Shown here piece after piece: positions 27,701-33,504 of a stretch of 64,000 bases of DNA. Source of the stretch: HLUCCA09 sp039822045 (GTDB lineage Bacteria > Pseudomonadota > Alphaproteobacteria > Rhodobacterales > Rhodobacteraceae); NCBI GenBank assembly GCA_039822045.1, contig JBCBMY010000013.1, positions 1 through 64,000 on the forward strand, written 5' to 3'. The stretch's first letter is position 1; every line of letters starts with the position of its first letter. The notes under the pieces are model-generated. The model saw only the letters and a list, made by a program, of their open reading frames with translations. It was not told the DNA's origin and searched no databases. Made by a program: the position numbers and the translations under genes.

Positions 27701-29893
27701 TACCGGCCCAACGAAAACTTTTCCGGCGAGGACAGGTTCTCGCTGCGCGTGACCGACGGAAGCGACAGCGGCCGCCTTGTGGCGTTCACGATCACGGTGG
27801 CCGACCGGCCCGACAACGGCGATGGCAGCGATGACCGGATCGAGCTCGAGGCCATCGGCGGCCTGTCTGCCTTCGGCAATGGCGGGCTCGACGAGATCAT
27901 CGGCAACGCGCTCGACAACAGCCTGTTCGGCGGGCGTGGCGCCGATATCATCAGCGGCCTCGGTGGCAACGACACGCTCTTTGGCGGGGCAGGCGACGAT
28001 TGCCTGTCTGGCGGCGCGGGGCGCGACCGGCTCGTCGCAGGTCACGGTGCCGACACGCTAATCGGCGGTCCGGGCGACGACACATATGTGGTGTCCGATG
28101 CCACGCAGACCGTGATCGAGGTGCCCGGCGAAGGGTTCGACACCGTCCTGCTGCGGTCCGTCGAAGAATTCGTTCTCCCCGATGGCGTCGAAGTGATGAT
28201 CCTCGACACCCCCGTGGAAGCCGACGGGGATGGCGCTACAGAAGACGGCGCCACCGAGGACGGCGCGGTGCAGGGCTCTGCGCTCACCGGCAACCGCGAG
28301 GACAATCTCATCGAGGGCAATGCCGGCGACGATACGATCGACGGCGGCGAAGGCGCCGACACGATGCGCGGCGCGGGCGGCAACGACACCTACATCGTCG
28401 ACAATCCCGGCGACCAGGTTGAGGAGGCCGCCGGTGCCGGGCACGACAGCGTCGAATCCTCGGTCGACTTCGACCTCGGCAGCCAAGAGATCGAGGATCT
28501 GCGCCTGGTCGGCGGCGCCAACACCCGCGGCGTCGGCAACGCGCTCGACAACAGGATCGAAGGCGATGACGGCGCCAACACGCTCGAGGGGGGCAATGGC
28601 AAGGATCTCCTGATCGGGCGCAACGGTCAGGATCTGATCCTCGGCGGCAACGACGATGACCGGATCGAGGGCAACGCGCAAGACGATGAGATCTGGGGAG
28701 GCAATGGCGGCGACACGGTCGATGGCGGCCGAAACGACGACTGGATCGCGGGCGAAGCGGGCTGGGATGATCTCAGCGGCGGCCTCGGCAACGACATCAT
28801 CAGGGGCGGCGACGGGCGCGACACCCTCTCGGGCGGGCGCGGCAACGACACGATGAACGGCGGACCTGGGTCCGACATGCTTCTGGGAGGAGACGACGGC
28901 GATGACCTGTCCGGCGGCGCAGGCAACGACACCATCGAGGGCGGCGATTTGCGCGACACGATCAAGGGCGGGGCCGGCAATGACCTGATTCTCGGCGGCG
29001 CCGGCACCGACAGCGCGGCAGGTGGCAGCGGCAACGACACGATCAAGGGGGGCGACCGCAACGACACGCTGAACGGGGGTGATGGCAGAGACCGGCTCGA
29101 AGGCGGCGACTGGCGCGATCAACTCTCCGGTGGCCAGGGCGCCGATACGCTCCTTGGCGGCAACGGCGACGACACCGCCGACGGCGGCGAACGGAACGAC
29201 CTGATCCGCGGCGGCACCGGCGATGACGAGCTCTTCGGCGGCGCCGGCAATGATCAGGTCGAGGGAGGCGAAGGGCGCGACCTCGTCGACGGCGGTATCG
29301 GCAACGACCTTCTGCGCGGCGGTGACGGCTTCGACACTGTGCTCGGCGACGACGGCGACGACACGATCTTCGGCGGCGATTGGCGCGACCGGCTAGAGGG
29401 CAACAACGGCCACGACGAACTCTTCGGCGAACTTGGTCGCGACACGCTCCGCGGCGGCCGCGGCGATGACACGGTCGATGGCGGCCAGGACGACGACCTG
29501 CTCTGGGGCGGCGGGGGCGACGACACGCTGCTCGGCGGCCGCGGCAACGACACGCTGCGGGGCGAGGGCGGGGCCGACAGCCTTGTCGGCTGGTCCGGCG
29601 ACGACCTCCTTCTGGGGGACTTTCTGTCCGACACGCTTGTGGGCGGCGAAGGCAACGACACGCTCGAAGGCGCGACCGGGGCCGACGTCTTCGTCTTCGC
29701 CGGTGTCACCGGGCGGGACGTCATCACAGATTGGGAGGCCGGCGTCGATACGCTGCTTCTCGGTCAGGCCATTGTCGATATCCGCGAGCGGAGCGGCGAC
29801 ACGATCGTCGACTTCGGCAACTCCAACACCGTGCGCCTCCTCGACCAGACGGGCTTGGGCGACCTCTCGGGCGATATCGCGTTCCTGCCCTGA
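18734..29893 (+). CDS. Giant RTX-type calcium-binding repeat protein, 3,719 residues
   Basis: This very large acidic protein is probably secreted by a type I system and stabilised by calcium outside the cell. It begins MSIFGGFKKFVNEKIVKPVV with no Sec signal. Regions in order: two blocks of 18-residue double RTX units (about residues 117-426 and 775-1095), separated by a non-repeat acidic segment; a Ser/Gly/Asp/Thr-rich linker (about 1100-1136); more 18-residue units and a second SGDTGD linker; a non-repeat region (about 1375-1970); scattered RTX units; beta-rich domains (about 2250-2810); a cadherin-like/tandem-95 type domain (about 2920-3020, DGQFTYRPNENFSGEDRFSL); and dense canonical nonapeptides (about 3050-3655). 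The last 60 residues (DVITDWEAGVDTLLLGQ to DLSGDIAFLP) look like an RTX secretion signal. I see a single Cys. No enzyme motif is recognised and no exporter is adjacent. An adhesin or surface-layer-like role is an inference. Confidence 0.9.
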   Translation: MSIFGGFKKFVNEKIVKPVVNTVSTVVNEVIDTAGDALRAAGNFVSTLTSTKFTTSGTLNGGDGGDLLVGLDLGSILDFLKLSFTTLFSRDFWSKGEVPSALTEYLNGNKNGVTLNGNGGDDIMFAFGGTPRLNGGSGNDKMMALGGVTTFYGGTGNDFIAAAGARNFVYAGDQDDDVIVLGGTNTVRGDGGNDFLNVFGALNDIDGGSGNDTILGLGGGNFSKGGSGNDRIFVGGAVANHVRGGTGNDVIGAGSIGANVLSGGLGQDTIVAISAGNFLYGDTERDFLSLPGSGTDPGAGSGDVFVTFGGGNFIWAEGGDDVVTAFGLGGNFVSGQVGNDIIVALGGLNVLLGGEGQDTIVGVGSANALFGQDGDDVIVGAGALDISAGGAGDDVMVSVGLSASFQLGGAGSDVIVGVAGAVRIQFGGDPFQFEASGDKDGDTNTEAKRDGFFGFVEQTLIDFQFTDFEFDDLSLPTLPSFDDIDTGAIEAGENFLTAAWTGVKGVIEGIGGYLEALNPAELNLDGLSTALTRIEFEEFTLPVLAGLGDALIPQVDLTKIGEGAAEFFEGPSEPDTVGLEADFDDYESTLQWRDQGRLGELIDAPNDRAGAATSLILPESRATTLDDPNVDGELGDISSGFDPSVLSGITSLFPGEDTSTAGIPDLSYSDLLNLGNIAMPDLAGAFLDVEALDLPFEAALDSLGQTFSGLAINFEGAGLIQPGEGRGSFSLPDVSLPSVSIPSFDIYDRSVDRDEDGDIDSDILVSVAGASFLFGMEDDDLIVGAGLFNMLFGGDGSDILAAVAKGNVVSGGQGDDIAAALGIVNFVSGGEGSDILGAGGKFNVVAGGTEADAMIAGGLANLMLGGSGRDLVFSGGKFNIGVGGAGGDLLLGVGKLNAILGGGGDDLIAGGGSFNVMLGGNGDDLALGAGKFNTQLMGRGADIAIGGGKFNIMDGDRGDDLLLGGGKFNVMYARDGNDALIGGGKFNLMVAGSGTDFILGGGKFNVIMSGVEEDDEDNLDHDIVLTAGRYNTFFAGAGDDLSVIGGTLNTVYAGSGQDIILGFSGGLNTVFAQDDADIVIGAGTGTLYSGGTGNDLIFGFGKDEKEESSGGSGDDTSSGGDDTTSGGSDTTSGSNGLDVDFRTDGSVDLYGDWGDDLLLAVGRNVFAEGGSGQDRIFSAANLSVLEGGEGYDFLFSVKGMSALDGGDGNDVLVTRTSDPSGDNSDSGDTGDSGDTGDTGGSEDNDDNNSLIFDGGDVQGGFGSDLIFANGADFEIFGDAGSNILTGEPEQGTTRDTQDGNDYIIVSGSNSQAYGGGGNDAMFLFGAGQIGEGEAGRDLMLATGAGSKLSGGAGRDTLIQLGTEAARATGDDGNDLIIGRGWGLGDWLLDNGTGLAEEFVTNLALAIENVGDFIGSAIDSLGTFRGFDGSQVQEMAFYAGRAGDGVLPDEDAPTEEEIKAQEVEATEAFLFNLIDTYGYDGLGSVLSEIDDGSKLAAFTPSYETLGNEVSQRVSAELVERFDEVDISELDAVNVSEVVLRRINSPIFEGNAGSDEIHARLGISTMRGDGGNDRYFKTIGDRFTIIEERGGGGNDVLTIKVRASDASDFDGGDGEDGLDIADLTFARINADQESAASNDLLIRTFSTTDGGDRELASITVLLDFFETGGAVETLVLETVGGATSTHNLVDLANDAPNRGNSLFDAAGLMDLVEQDVTELDAELRLLDGYTDVALYEDFDIVDDAESDDGDAYNRFEDVLDDYLKGLDGVEQGATATADADDIEDAIDGDAGIDGVPVIALPAGNAVEQVEDGYSVLIARYERNEFDWFDAKLVAEASRDDFVAAYFTEPFGNEDRQDVILVTPRADVEVRLTGSQGSLSFGDLQDVIRDEFGFDGSTNGLSSNTSLVDLSFLPGENPDLVQPIRLTSRSFEEQNNNFPVRAGIHLDLEKLEGVVPVLEGFKFIAISGEGVAQLAGNNDAVNGGSAAQTFVLSGDDNSVNGGGGDDIFLDLTRRDSAFGDEGNDRFELAYDFQNSVSDFNLSTFASARGGAGRDTYVVDTPDASELPFPDAVRGFRVNMDAEDVLDLEGLSPEAVLTIWNDGFRINDQGLQTLVALKNVSEFGTLRWTDGIERQMAYQQTFTADDADVIGGRLALFDVRGEAAGGNRGDLIVVNSGATSVDGRGGDDVIFVDSSSPVVRPGAGNDLIHLLRGGNTVAFDGPVGDYRIFRTFEGVTVINETTGQTNDILGDLGALSFSGGITIPGAGIEFGAEITDNFTLDEETTLSLAAIRDDVPNGAREIEVRFRGTEDALAGVFALDDGDEPVASGTQLKPSDLATLQFSPAIDYFGDADDLTLDVQVIGRKGTLAMLHYEIEVENVADAERFGIEGFEQGGRLVIDEDEGFDLQQLFYIDPDRDQSEGVMEFEFDGLDADALLSFRGEPAATQLMRILRPEGPDGIDGFNNAISRSVLTIPEHTFGEIRFSAATVPLGPNGVADTSQSPVPLNDFVVELRPVDDPETFAGKPTDETREENFSSEIFENLQIASVDQGLDDAVVYEVRLTSFVEGFSFFGFEQAGWERDGLGRLHTNGTVLTPREDLSDEETGRIVWTVTGTMAQLNETLGSIFMGSPKQNFEGEIPMTIELFRTGGDEPVLQDEFEHLVTYERGVNAPVAPFNYSVYTTPTPDNGRVEIGPVAPIDPDFPLDDQPAITIRFNNVPTIGHIELEDGSIVAQGQTISLDDFLGLYYVPDDSGEIGTRTYFTSAVYTPLHPDYRANSLPFKFLNFSVQDDQRLVEENGVTRAEIVGRQFTSFDYDDRGGPDAKGSVIVGGAGDDTIRPNLGVDLMEGGPGDDTFIITADSGIFNAIGDFVPGRDILDLQGVSVVDVEEGFASADEDAGIVDTTVDSILTLSNDSELILEGVTDFALFYNVAPSVTSQSFEVLESTRDDQTTLTGNVLLETFDLNGDFVSVDQASLVAPENGTLNIDDDGQFTYRPNENFSGEDRFSLRVTDGSDSGRLVAFTITVADRPDNGDGSDDRIELEAIGGLSAFGNGGLDEIIGNALDNSLFGGRGADIISGLGGNDTLFGGAGDDCLSGGAGRDRLVAGHGADTLIGGPGDDTYVVSDATQTVIEVPGEGFDTVLLRSVEEFVLPDGVEVMILDTPVEADGDGATEDGATEDGAVQGSALTGNREDNLIEGNAGDDTIDGGEGADTMRGAGGNDTYIVDNPGDQVEEAAGAGHDSVESSVDFDLGSQEIEDLRLVGGANTRGVGNALDNRIEGDDGANTLEGGNGKDLLIGRNGQDLILGGNDDDRIEGNAQDDEIWGGNGGDTVDGGRNDDWIAGEAGWDDLSGGLGNDIIRGGDGRDTLSGGRGNDTMNGGPGSDMLLGGDDGDDLSGGAGNDTIEGGDLRDTIKGGAGNDLILGGAGTDSAAGGSGNDTIKGGDRNDTLNGGDGRDRLEGGDWRDQLSGGQGADTLLGGNGDDTADGGERNDLIRGGTGDDELFGGAGNDQVEGGEGRDLVDGGIGNDLLRGGDGFDTVLGDDGDDTIFGGDWRDRLEGNNGHDELFGELGRDTLRGGRGDDTVDGGQDDDLLWGGGGDDTLLGGRGNDTLRGEGGADSLVGWSGDDLLLGDFLSDTLVGGEGNDTLEGATGADVFVFAGVTGRDVITDWEAGVDTLLLGQAIVDIRERSGDTIVDFGNSNTVRLLDQTGLGDLSGDIAFLP
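19082..20011 (+). repeat. 18-residue RTX double-unit block 1
   Basis: Residues 117-426 of the giant protein split into 16 units, mostly of 18 residues (a few of 19, one irregular of 35). Each starts with a canonical calcium nonapeptide such as GGSGNDKMM and continues with a non-canonical nine such as ALGGVTTFY. The first half keeps GGxGxD and the second half lacks the Asp. Sequence between units is variable, so this is an old repeat. Confidence 0.85.
21056..21757 (+). repeat. 18-residue RTX double-unit block 2 with GGGKFN partner motif
   Basis: Residues 775-1008 form 13 consecutive units of exactly 18 residues (54 bases). In the later units the non-calcium half converges on GGGKFN plus two or three hydrophobic residues, for example GDRGDDLLLGGGKFNVMY. 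Units with KFN or a close variant (KLN, SFN) occur at least nine times. Four further looser units continue to about 22054. Confidence 0.9.
28555..29690 (+). repeat. C-terminal canonical RTX nonapeptide array
   Basis: About 40 near-continuous nine-residue repeats of the GGxGxDxLx type precede the C-terminal signal. Several units replace the second-half Gly with a bulky residue, as in GGDWRD, GGDLRD and GGDRND. Such repeats fold as parallel beta rolls on binding calcium. The DNA is accordingly a degenerate 27-base repeat. Confidence 0.9.
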
Positions 29894-29934
29894 CCCCGCC
29901 GCCGGCGCGGCCGCGCGGCCGCACGCATGCGGGC

Positions 29935-30903
29935 TCAGGCGAGCGCGCGTGCGGCCTCGGCGATGGCCTCCCTGGGGTCGCGCAGCGGACGGCCCAACAG
30001 CGCCTCGCAGGTCGATGGGTCGGTCTTGCGGCAATCGCCCAGCCCTTGGCTCACAAGGCGCAGATCCGGCGACACGACCGACAGAAGCCGCACAACCCAG
30101 TTTGGCGCCACCGTCCGCGCCGGGCGTGACGACGGCACCACCTCGCGTACGATGTCGGCGATCTCCGACATCCAGAGCGTCTCGCCCGAGGCGATGATGC
30201 GCGCGCCATTCTCGGCCTTGAGCGCGGCGATGTGGGCCTCGGCCACATCCTCCACATCCACCGACGGGAACGACAGGCGCGGCAGCATCGGGTCTTTGCC
30301 CGACACAAGCCGGCGGATCAGCGTCAGCGACGAGGTCGCCTTGTCGCCCAGCGGTGCCCCGAACACGAACCCCGGATTGACCGTTGCAAGGTGCAGGCCA
30401 TGGCGCTCGGCCAGCTCCCTCGCGGTGCGCTCGGCCAGGGTTTTCGAGCGGGCATAGGCCCGCAGTCCGGGCAGGTCCGGATCGGTCCAATCCTCGGCGC
30501 CGTAGGTGTCGTAGGGGCCCTTCGCCGGGTTCCCCAGCACGGCCGCAATCGACGAAGTGACGACCACGCGCTCCGTGCCCGCCCGCGCCGCGGCTTCCAT
30601 CGCCCGCATCGTGCCCTCGATGGCCGGCCTCAGAACCTCATCGTCGGTATCAGGCGTGCGCGTCGGCACGGGCGAGGCCGTGTGCAACAGCCCCTCGATC
30701 CCATCGAGCGCGGCATCCCAGCCCGTGTCCGACATCAGATCGAGCGTCACGACGTCCACCTCGCCCTCGGGCAACGTCGCGCGCACTTCGTCGGCGCGCC
30801 CAATATCGCGCAGCGAGCCCCGCACCCGATGCCCCGCCCGCAGCGCCGCGGCGGCGACATGCCGGCCGATGAAGCCAGTGACGCCGGTGACGAGCACATA
30901 CAT
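29935..30903 (-). CDS. NAD(P)-dependent epimerase/dehydratase, dihydroflavonol reductase-like
   Basis: This 322-residue cytoplasmic oxidoreductase of the extended short-chain dehydrogenase family starts with a Rossmann motif (VLVTGVTGFIGRHVAAAAL). It has the catalytic Ser region VVVTSSIAAVLG and the YxxxK pair in YARSK. The stretch HTASPVPTRTPD and the LATVNPGFVFGAPLG region resemble the aldehyde/dihydroflavonol-4-reductase branch. The substrate is unknown. It converges on the giant RTX gene with only 41 bases between stops. It is followed upstream by the META lipoprotein on the same strand, whose stop lies five bases before its ATG, so the two probably share a transcript. Confidence 0.88.
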   Translation of the reverse strand: MYVLVTGVTGFIGRHVAAAALRAGHRVRGSLRDIGRADEVRATLPEGEVDVVTLDLMSDTGWDAALDGIEGLLHTASPVPTRTPDTDDEVLRPAIEGTMRAMEAAARAGTERVVVTSSIAAVLGNPAKGPYDTYGAEDWTDPDLPGLRAYARSKTLAERTARELAERHGLHLATVNPGFVFGAPLGDKATSSLTLIRRLVSGKDPMLPRLSFPSVDVEDVAEAHIAALKAENGARIIASGETLWMSEIADIVREVVPSSRPARTVAPNWVVRLLSVVSPDLRLVSQGLGDCRKTDPSTCEALLGRPLRDPREAIAEAARALA

Positions 30904-30907
30904 CGCC

Positions 30908-31294
30908 CTAGTCCTCGCGCCGAAACGTCATGGTCCGCGCACCCTCGTCATCGGTCAACAGCAACACCGGCCCCGACACCTCGGCCAGCGTCATCTCCGA
31001 TAGCGCCGCCAGAAACTGCGTCTCCGCTGCCCCGTCGATACAGGCCCGCTGCGTCACCGCCAGCGGCCCGGGCTCAAACCACGGATAAGGGCTCTCAAGC
31101 GCGCCGGTATAGCTGTTGCACGGCGTCTCCCCAAACACGCGCCCCGGCTCCTCAAGCGACAGCGTGGCCCGCGCCGCAAACGCCGCCCCGTCGATCCCCT
31201 CCAGCACATACGTCCCCGTGCCATAGCCCGTCAGCGTCTCATTCCCGCACGCGGCGAGCGTAAGCAGAACACAAAAAAGCGCCGCGCGTCTCAC
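30908..31294 (-). CDS. META-domain lipoprotein
   Basis: This 128-residue protein has a lipoprotein signal (ALFCVLLTLAAC, lipobox LAAC with Cys16). A META/HslJ-like domain follows, with Tyr/Gly-rich TGYGTGTYVLEGIDG, the conserved TPCNSYTGAL and ACIDGAAETQFLAAL. It is probably anchored in the outer or inner membrane facing the periplasm. HslJ-type proteins are linked to heat or antibiotic stress in enterobacteria. No function is known for this branch. Its ATG overlaps the stop of the repeat membrane protein (ATGA), so translation is probably coupled. Confidence 0.85.
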   Translation of the reverse strand: MRRAALFCVLLTLAACGNETLTGYGTGTYVLEGIDGAAFAARATLSLEEPGRVFGETPCNSYTGALESPYPWFEPGPLAVTQRACIDGAAETQFLAALSEMTLAEVSGPVLLLTDDEGARTMTFRRED

Positions 31295-33372
31295 TTCCGG
31301 CTCACCATGGCCTTGGCGATCTCCACCGCCTGGTCTGAGGGGGTGTTTGCCCTCCCGAACTCCACCTTGTCTGCAGCCAGCGTATCAGAGAGCCGTGCGA
31401 GTGTCGCTGCATCCATGCCGCCCGCCTCGCGCATCATTTCGAGAACATCGGCGCGGGAATGGTGAAACCCTGCGAACCTTAGGTTGTAGCGGTAGAGGCC
31501 GCCGAGTGTGGCCAGCAGGAACAGAAGGAGGATGCCAGGAGGGACCTGCGCGGCCAGGGTGCGCCACCACGCCCCGGCTTCAGCTTGTTGCTCCGTCTGC
31601 CAGGCTTGGACGCAGGCGAGGGTGACGGCGTCCGGGTCCATGGCCATGCCGTCGGCGCGGGGAATGGCCTCCGATGGGTCGGACGCGTCGGTCTGGCCCT
31701 GGCCTTCCGCGGCCGATGGCGGCTCCAGGCCACGGCAGATTCGCATGAAGGCGGCAAAGGTCTCGCGCTGCTGGTTGAGCCGGAAAACGCCGGTGGGAAT
31801 GTCGGCGAGGCTTTTCGAGATGCGCGCGAGGCTGGCGGCAACTTCGATTCGTTGGCCGATGATGCTGTCCAGGCGGCGGCGCAGATCGCTAACTGAGGGG
31901 TCGCGGGAGATGTGCGGCGGCAGATCCTCGTCCATGAAGTCGAGCAGGCGCTGGTCCGTAGCTTGTGCCCCTGCAACGTCCCGGTCGCCGGTCAAGTCCA
32001 GCGTCGCCGCGCGGTCGGCGTAGAGTCGGGTTCGCCGCATCAGGCGCACCCGCTCGTCGGGGTTGATCCGGAGCGTTGTGTCATGTGCGCCGGATTGGCT
32101 TTGCGGCGGCCCGGCGCCGGGTGCGCTTTCGGCTTGAGCATTCTGCCATTCGGTCACCGTCGATGGGGTAATCGACAGGTCGGGCAAAGCGATGCGAAAG
32201 AAGACTGGGTCCCTGCTTGTGTCGCCGCCGGGATAGCCGCCAACGAGGATCGCAGCGCCGTTCAATTCTATTTGGGCGTCCACGACCTCGACGTCGCCGA
32301 AGCCCAACTCGCCGAGATCCGCGACCCTTCCGCTGGCGGTGTCGTAGGTGAGAAGCGTGCCCCGGTTGCCCCAGACGAGCCAGGTGGTGTCGGAGGTCCG
32401 CGTGGTCCCTCTGAACGACGTGCCCGCCTCCCAGGTCGCGCCCCCGGGCACGGCGACCGTGCCGCTGGCGGTATCGTAGGTGAGGAGCGTGCCCTGGTCG
32501 CCCCAGACGAGCCAGGTGGTGTCGGTGATCTGCGTGGCCTCTCTGAACGACGTGCCCGCATCCCAGGTCGCGCCCCCGGGCACGGAGACCGTGCCGCTGG
32601 CGGTGTCGTAGGTGAGGAGCGTGCCGCCGCTGCCCCAGACGAGCCAGGTGGTGTCGGTGATCCGCGTGGTCCCTCTGAACGACGTGCCCGCATCCCAGGT
32701 CGCGTCCCCGGGCACGGCGACCGTGCCGCTGGCGGTGTCGTAGGTGAGGAGCGTGCCCTCGTCGCCCCAGACGAACCAGGTTGTGTCGGTGATCTGCGTG
32801 GTCCCTTGGAACGACGTGCGCGCATCCCAGGTCGCGCCCTCTGGCATGGCGACCGCGCCGCCGGCGGTGTCGTAGGTGAGGAGCGTGCCCCGGTCGCCCC
32901 AGACGAGCCAGGTGGTGTCGGAGGGCGCAACGATCCCGACAAGCAGAGCATTCGGTGATACGGGAAGTGGCGGACTGTCTTCGTGCGCCGCGAGGGTGTC
33001 GACAAGGTCGTTGCGAACGGGCCCGCGGCGTTGGTTCAGGGTTGCATTGGCCGACAGCGCGTCACGTTGCTGGGCCAGAAGGGCTTGGTTTTGACCGCTG
33101 AACCAATCGCTTGCATAGGGAAAGAGGACATAGACGCCGATCGCGAAGACGATGACGCCGCTTAGAACCCACAGAAGGATGGTGGCCTGTGCGCGCGCCC
33201 GCCGACCGCGGTAGCGCAGCTGGCGGACGAGCCCCTCCAGCCGGTCGCCCTCGTAGGTGCCGTATTCGGCGGCGAGCGCATCTTGTTTGGCTTCTGCGGC
33301 GGGGTCGACAGCGCTCTGGCGGCGACGCTGGGCGTCGGCCGCAGGTGCGCCGTTCTCTCCCTCGTTGACCAA
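31291..33372 (-). CDS. Two-helix membrane protein with 44-residue tandem repeats
   Basis: I do not recognise this 693-residue protein. It has a charged N-terminal cytoplasmic region of about 60 residues and a transmembrane helix (about 62-84, LLWVLSGVIVFAIGVYVLF). The large middle region is probably periplasmic. A second helix follows (about 608-628, GILLLFLLATLGGLYRY), then a helical C-terminal tail ending AVEIAKAMVSRK. Residues 152-348 consist of four complete and one partial copy of a 44-residue repeat with DTTWLVWGDQGTLLTYDTAS at its core. This looks like blades of a WD/BNR-like beta propeller. The part after the repeats contains a helical stretch with SDLRRRLDSIIGQRIEVAAS. It heads an operon with the META lipoprotein. 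Its function is unknown. Confidence 0.8.
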   Translation of the reverse strand: MVNEGENGAPAADAQRRRQSAVDPAAEAKQDALAAEYGTYEGDRLEGLVRQLRYRGRRARAQATILLWVLSGVIVFAIGVYVLFPYASDWFSGQNQALLAQQRDALSANATLNQRRGPVRNDLVDTLAAHEDSPPLPVSPNALLVGIVAPSDTTWLVWGDRGTLLTYDTAGGAVAMPEGATWDARTSFQGTTQITDTTWFVWGDEGTLLTYDTASGTVAVPGDATWDAGTSFRGTTRITDTTWLVWGSGGTLLTYDTASGTVSVPGGATWDAGTSFREATQITDTTWLVWGDQGTLLTYDTASGTVAVPGGATWEAGTSFRGTTRTSDTTWLVWGNRGTLLTYDTASGRVADLGELGFGDVEVVDAQIELNGAAILVGGYPGGDTSRDPVFFRIALPDLSITPSTVTEWQNAQAESAPGAGPPQSQSGAHDTTLRINPDERVRLMRRTRLYADRAATLDLTGDRDVAGAQATDQRLLDFMDEDLPPHISRDPSVSDLRRRLDSIIGQRIEVAASLARISKSLADIPTGVFRLNQQRETFAAFMRICRGLEPPSAAEGQGQTDASDPSEAIPRADGMAMDPDAVTLACVQAWQTEQQAEAGAWWRTLAAQVPPGILLLFLLATLGGLYRYNLRFAGFHHSRADVLEMMREAGGMDAATLARLSDTLAADKVEFGRANTPSDQAVEIAKAMVSRK
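32329..32919 (-). repeat. 132-bp tandem direct repeat, 4.5 copies
   Basis: The period is exactly 132 bases (44 codons): the codon for the first Asp of DTTW recurs at 32919, 32787, 32655, 32523 and 32391. Copies are nearly identical at DNA level, differing mainly at a few codons such as DRG, DEG, SGG, DQG and NRG after TWLVWG. The last copy breaks off after DTASG. The high identity points to recent duplication or gene conversion. Confidence 0.95.
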
Positions 33373-33446
33373 TCCCCGGCCCTCCTGCCCGCCAGAGTGG
33401 CAGGGGGAGTGAGCAGGTCAAGCTGGGGTCGCGCCAAGTGTGCGTG

Positions 33447-33485
33447 AAAAAAGCGAAACCGCCCCGGACTGTCCGGAGCGGTTTC
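33447..33485 (-). terminator. Rho-independent terminator downstream of mcd
   Basis: On the minus strand, an 8-bp stem GAAACCGC/GCGGTTTC (33485-33478 with 33462-33455) with an inner CCGG/CCGG pairing is followed by a T6 run (33452-33447). It lies about 20 bases after the mcd stop at 33505. This is the clearest intrinsic terminator in the window. Confidence 0.85.
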
Positions 33486-33504
33486 TCGAGGGAACTTGTG
33501 CGGT

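Noticed and set aside
28555..29690. Regular repeats that could suggest a CRISPR array
   Set aside because: The repeats are degenerate 27-base coding repeats in frame with RTX nonapeptides, without spacers of constant length or cas genes.
32329..32919. Tandem 132-bp repeats as a possible CRISPR or non-coding satellite
   Set aside because: There are no unique spacers, and the period is a multiple of three inside an open frame.
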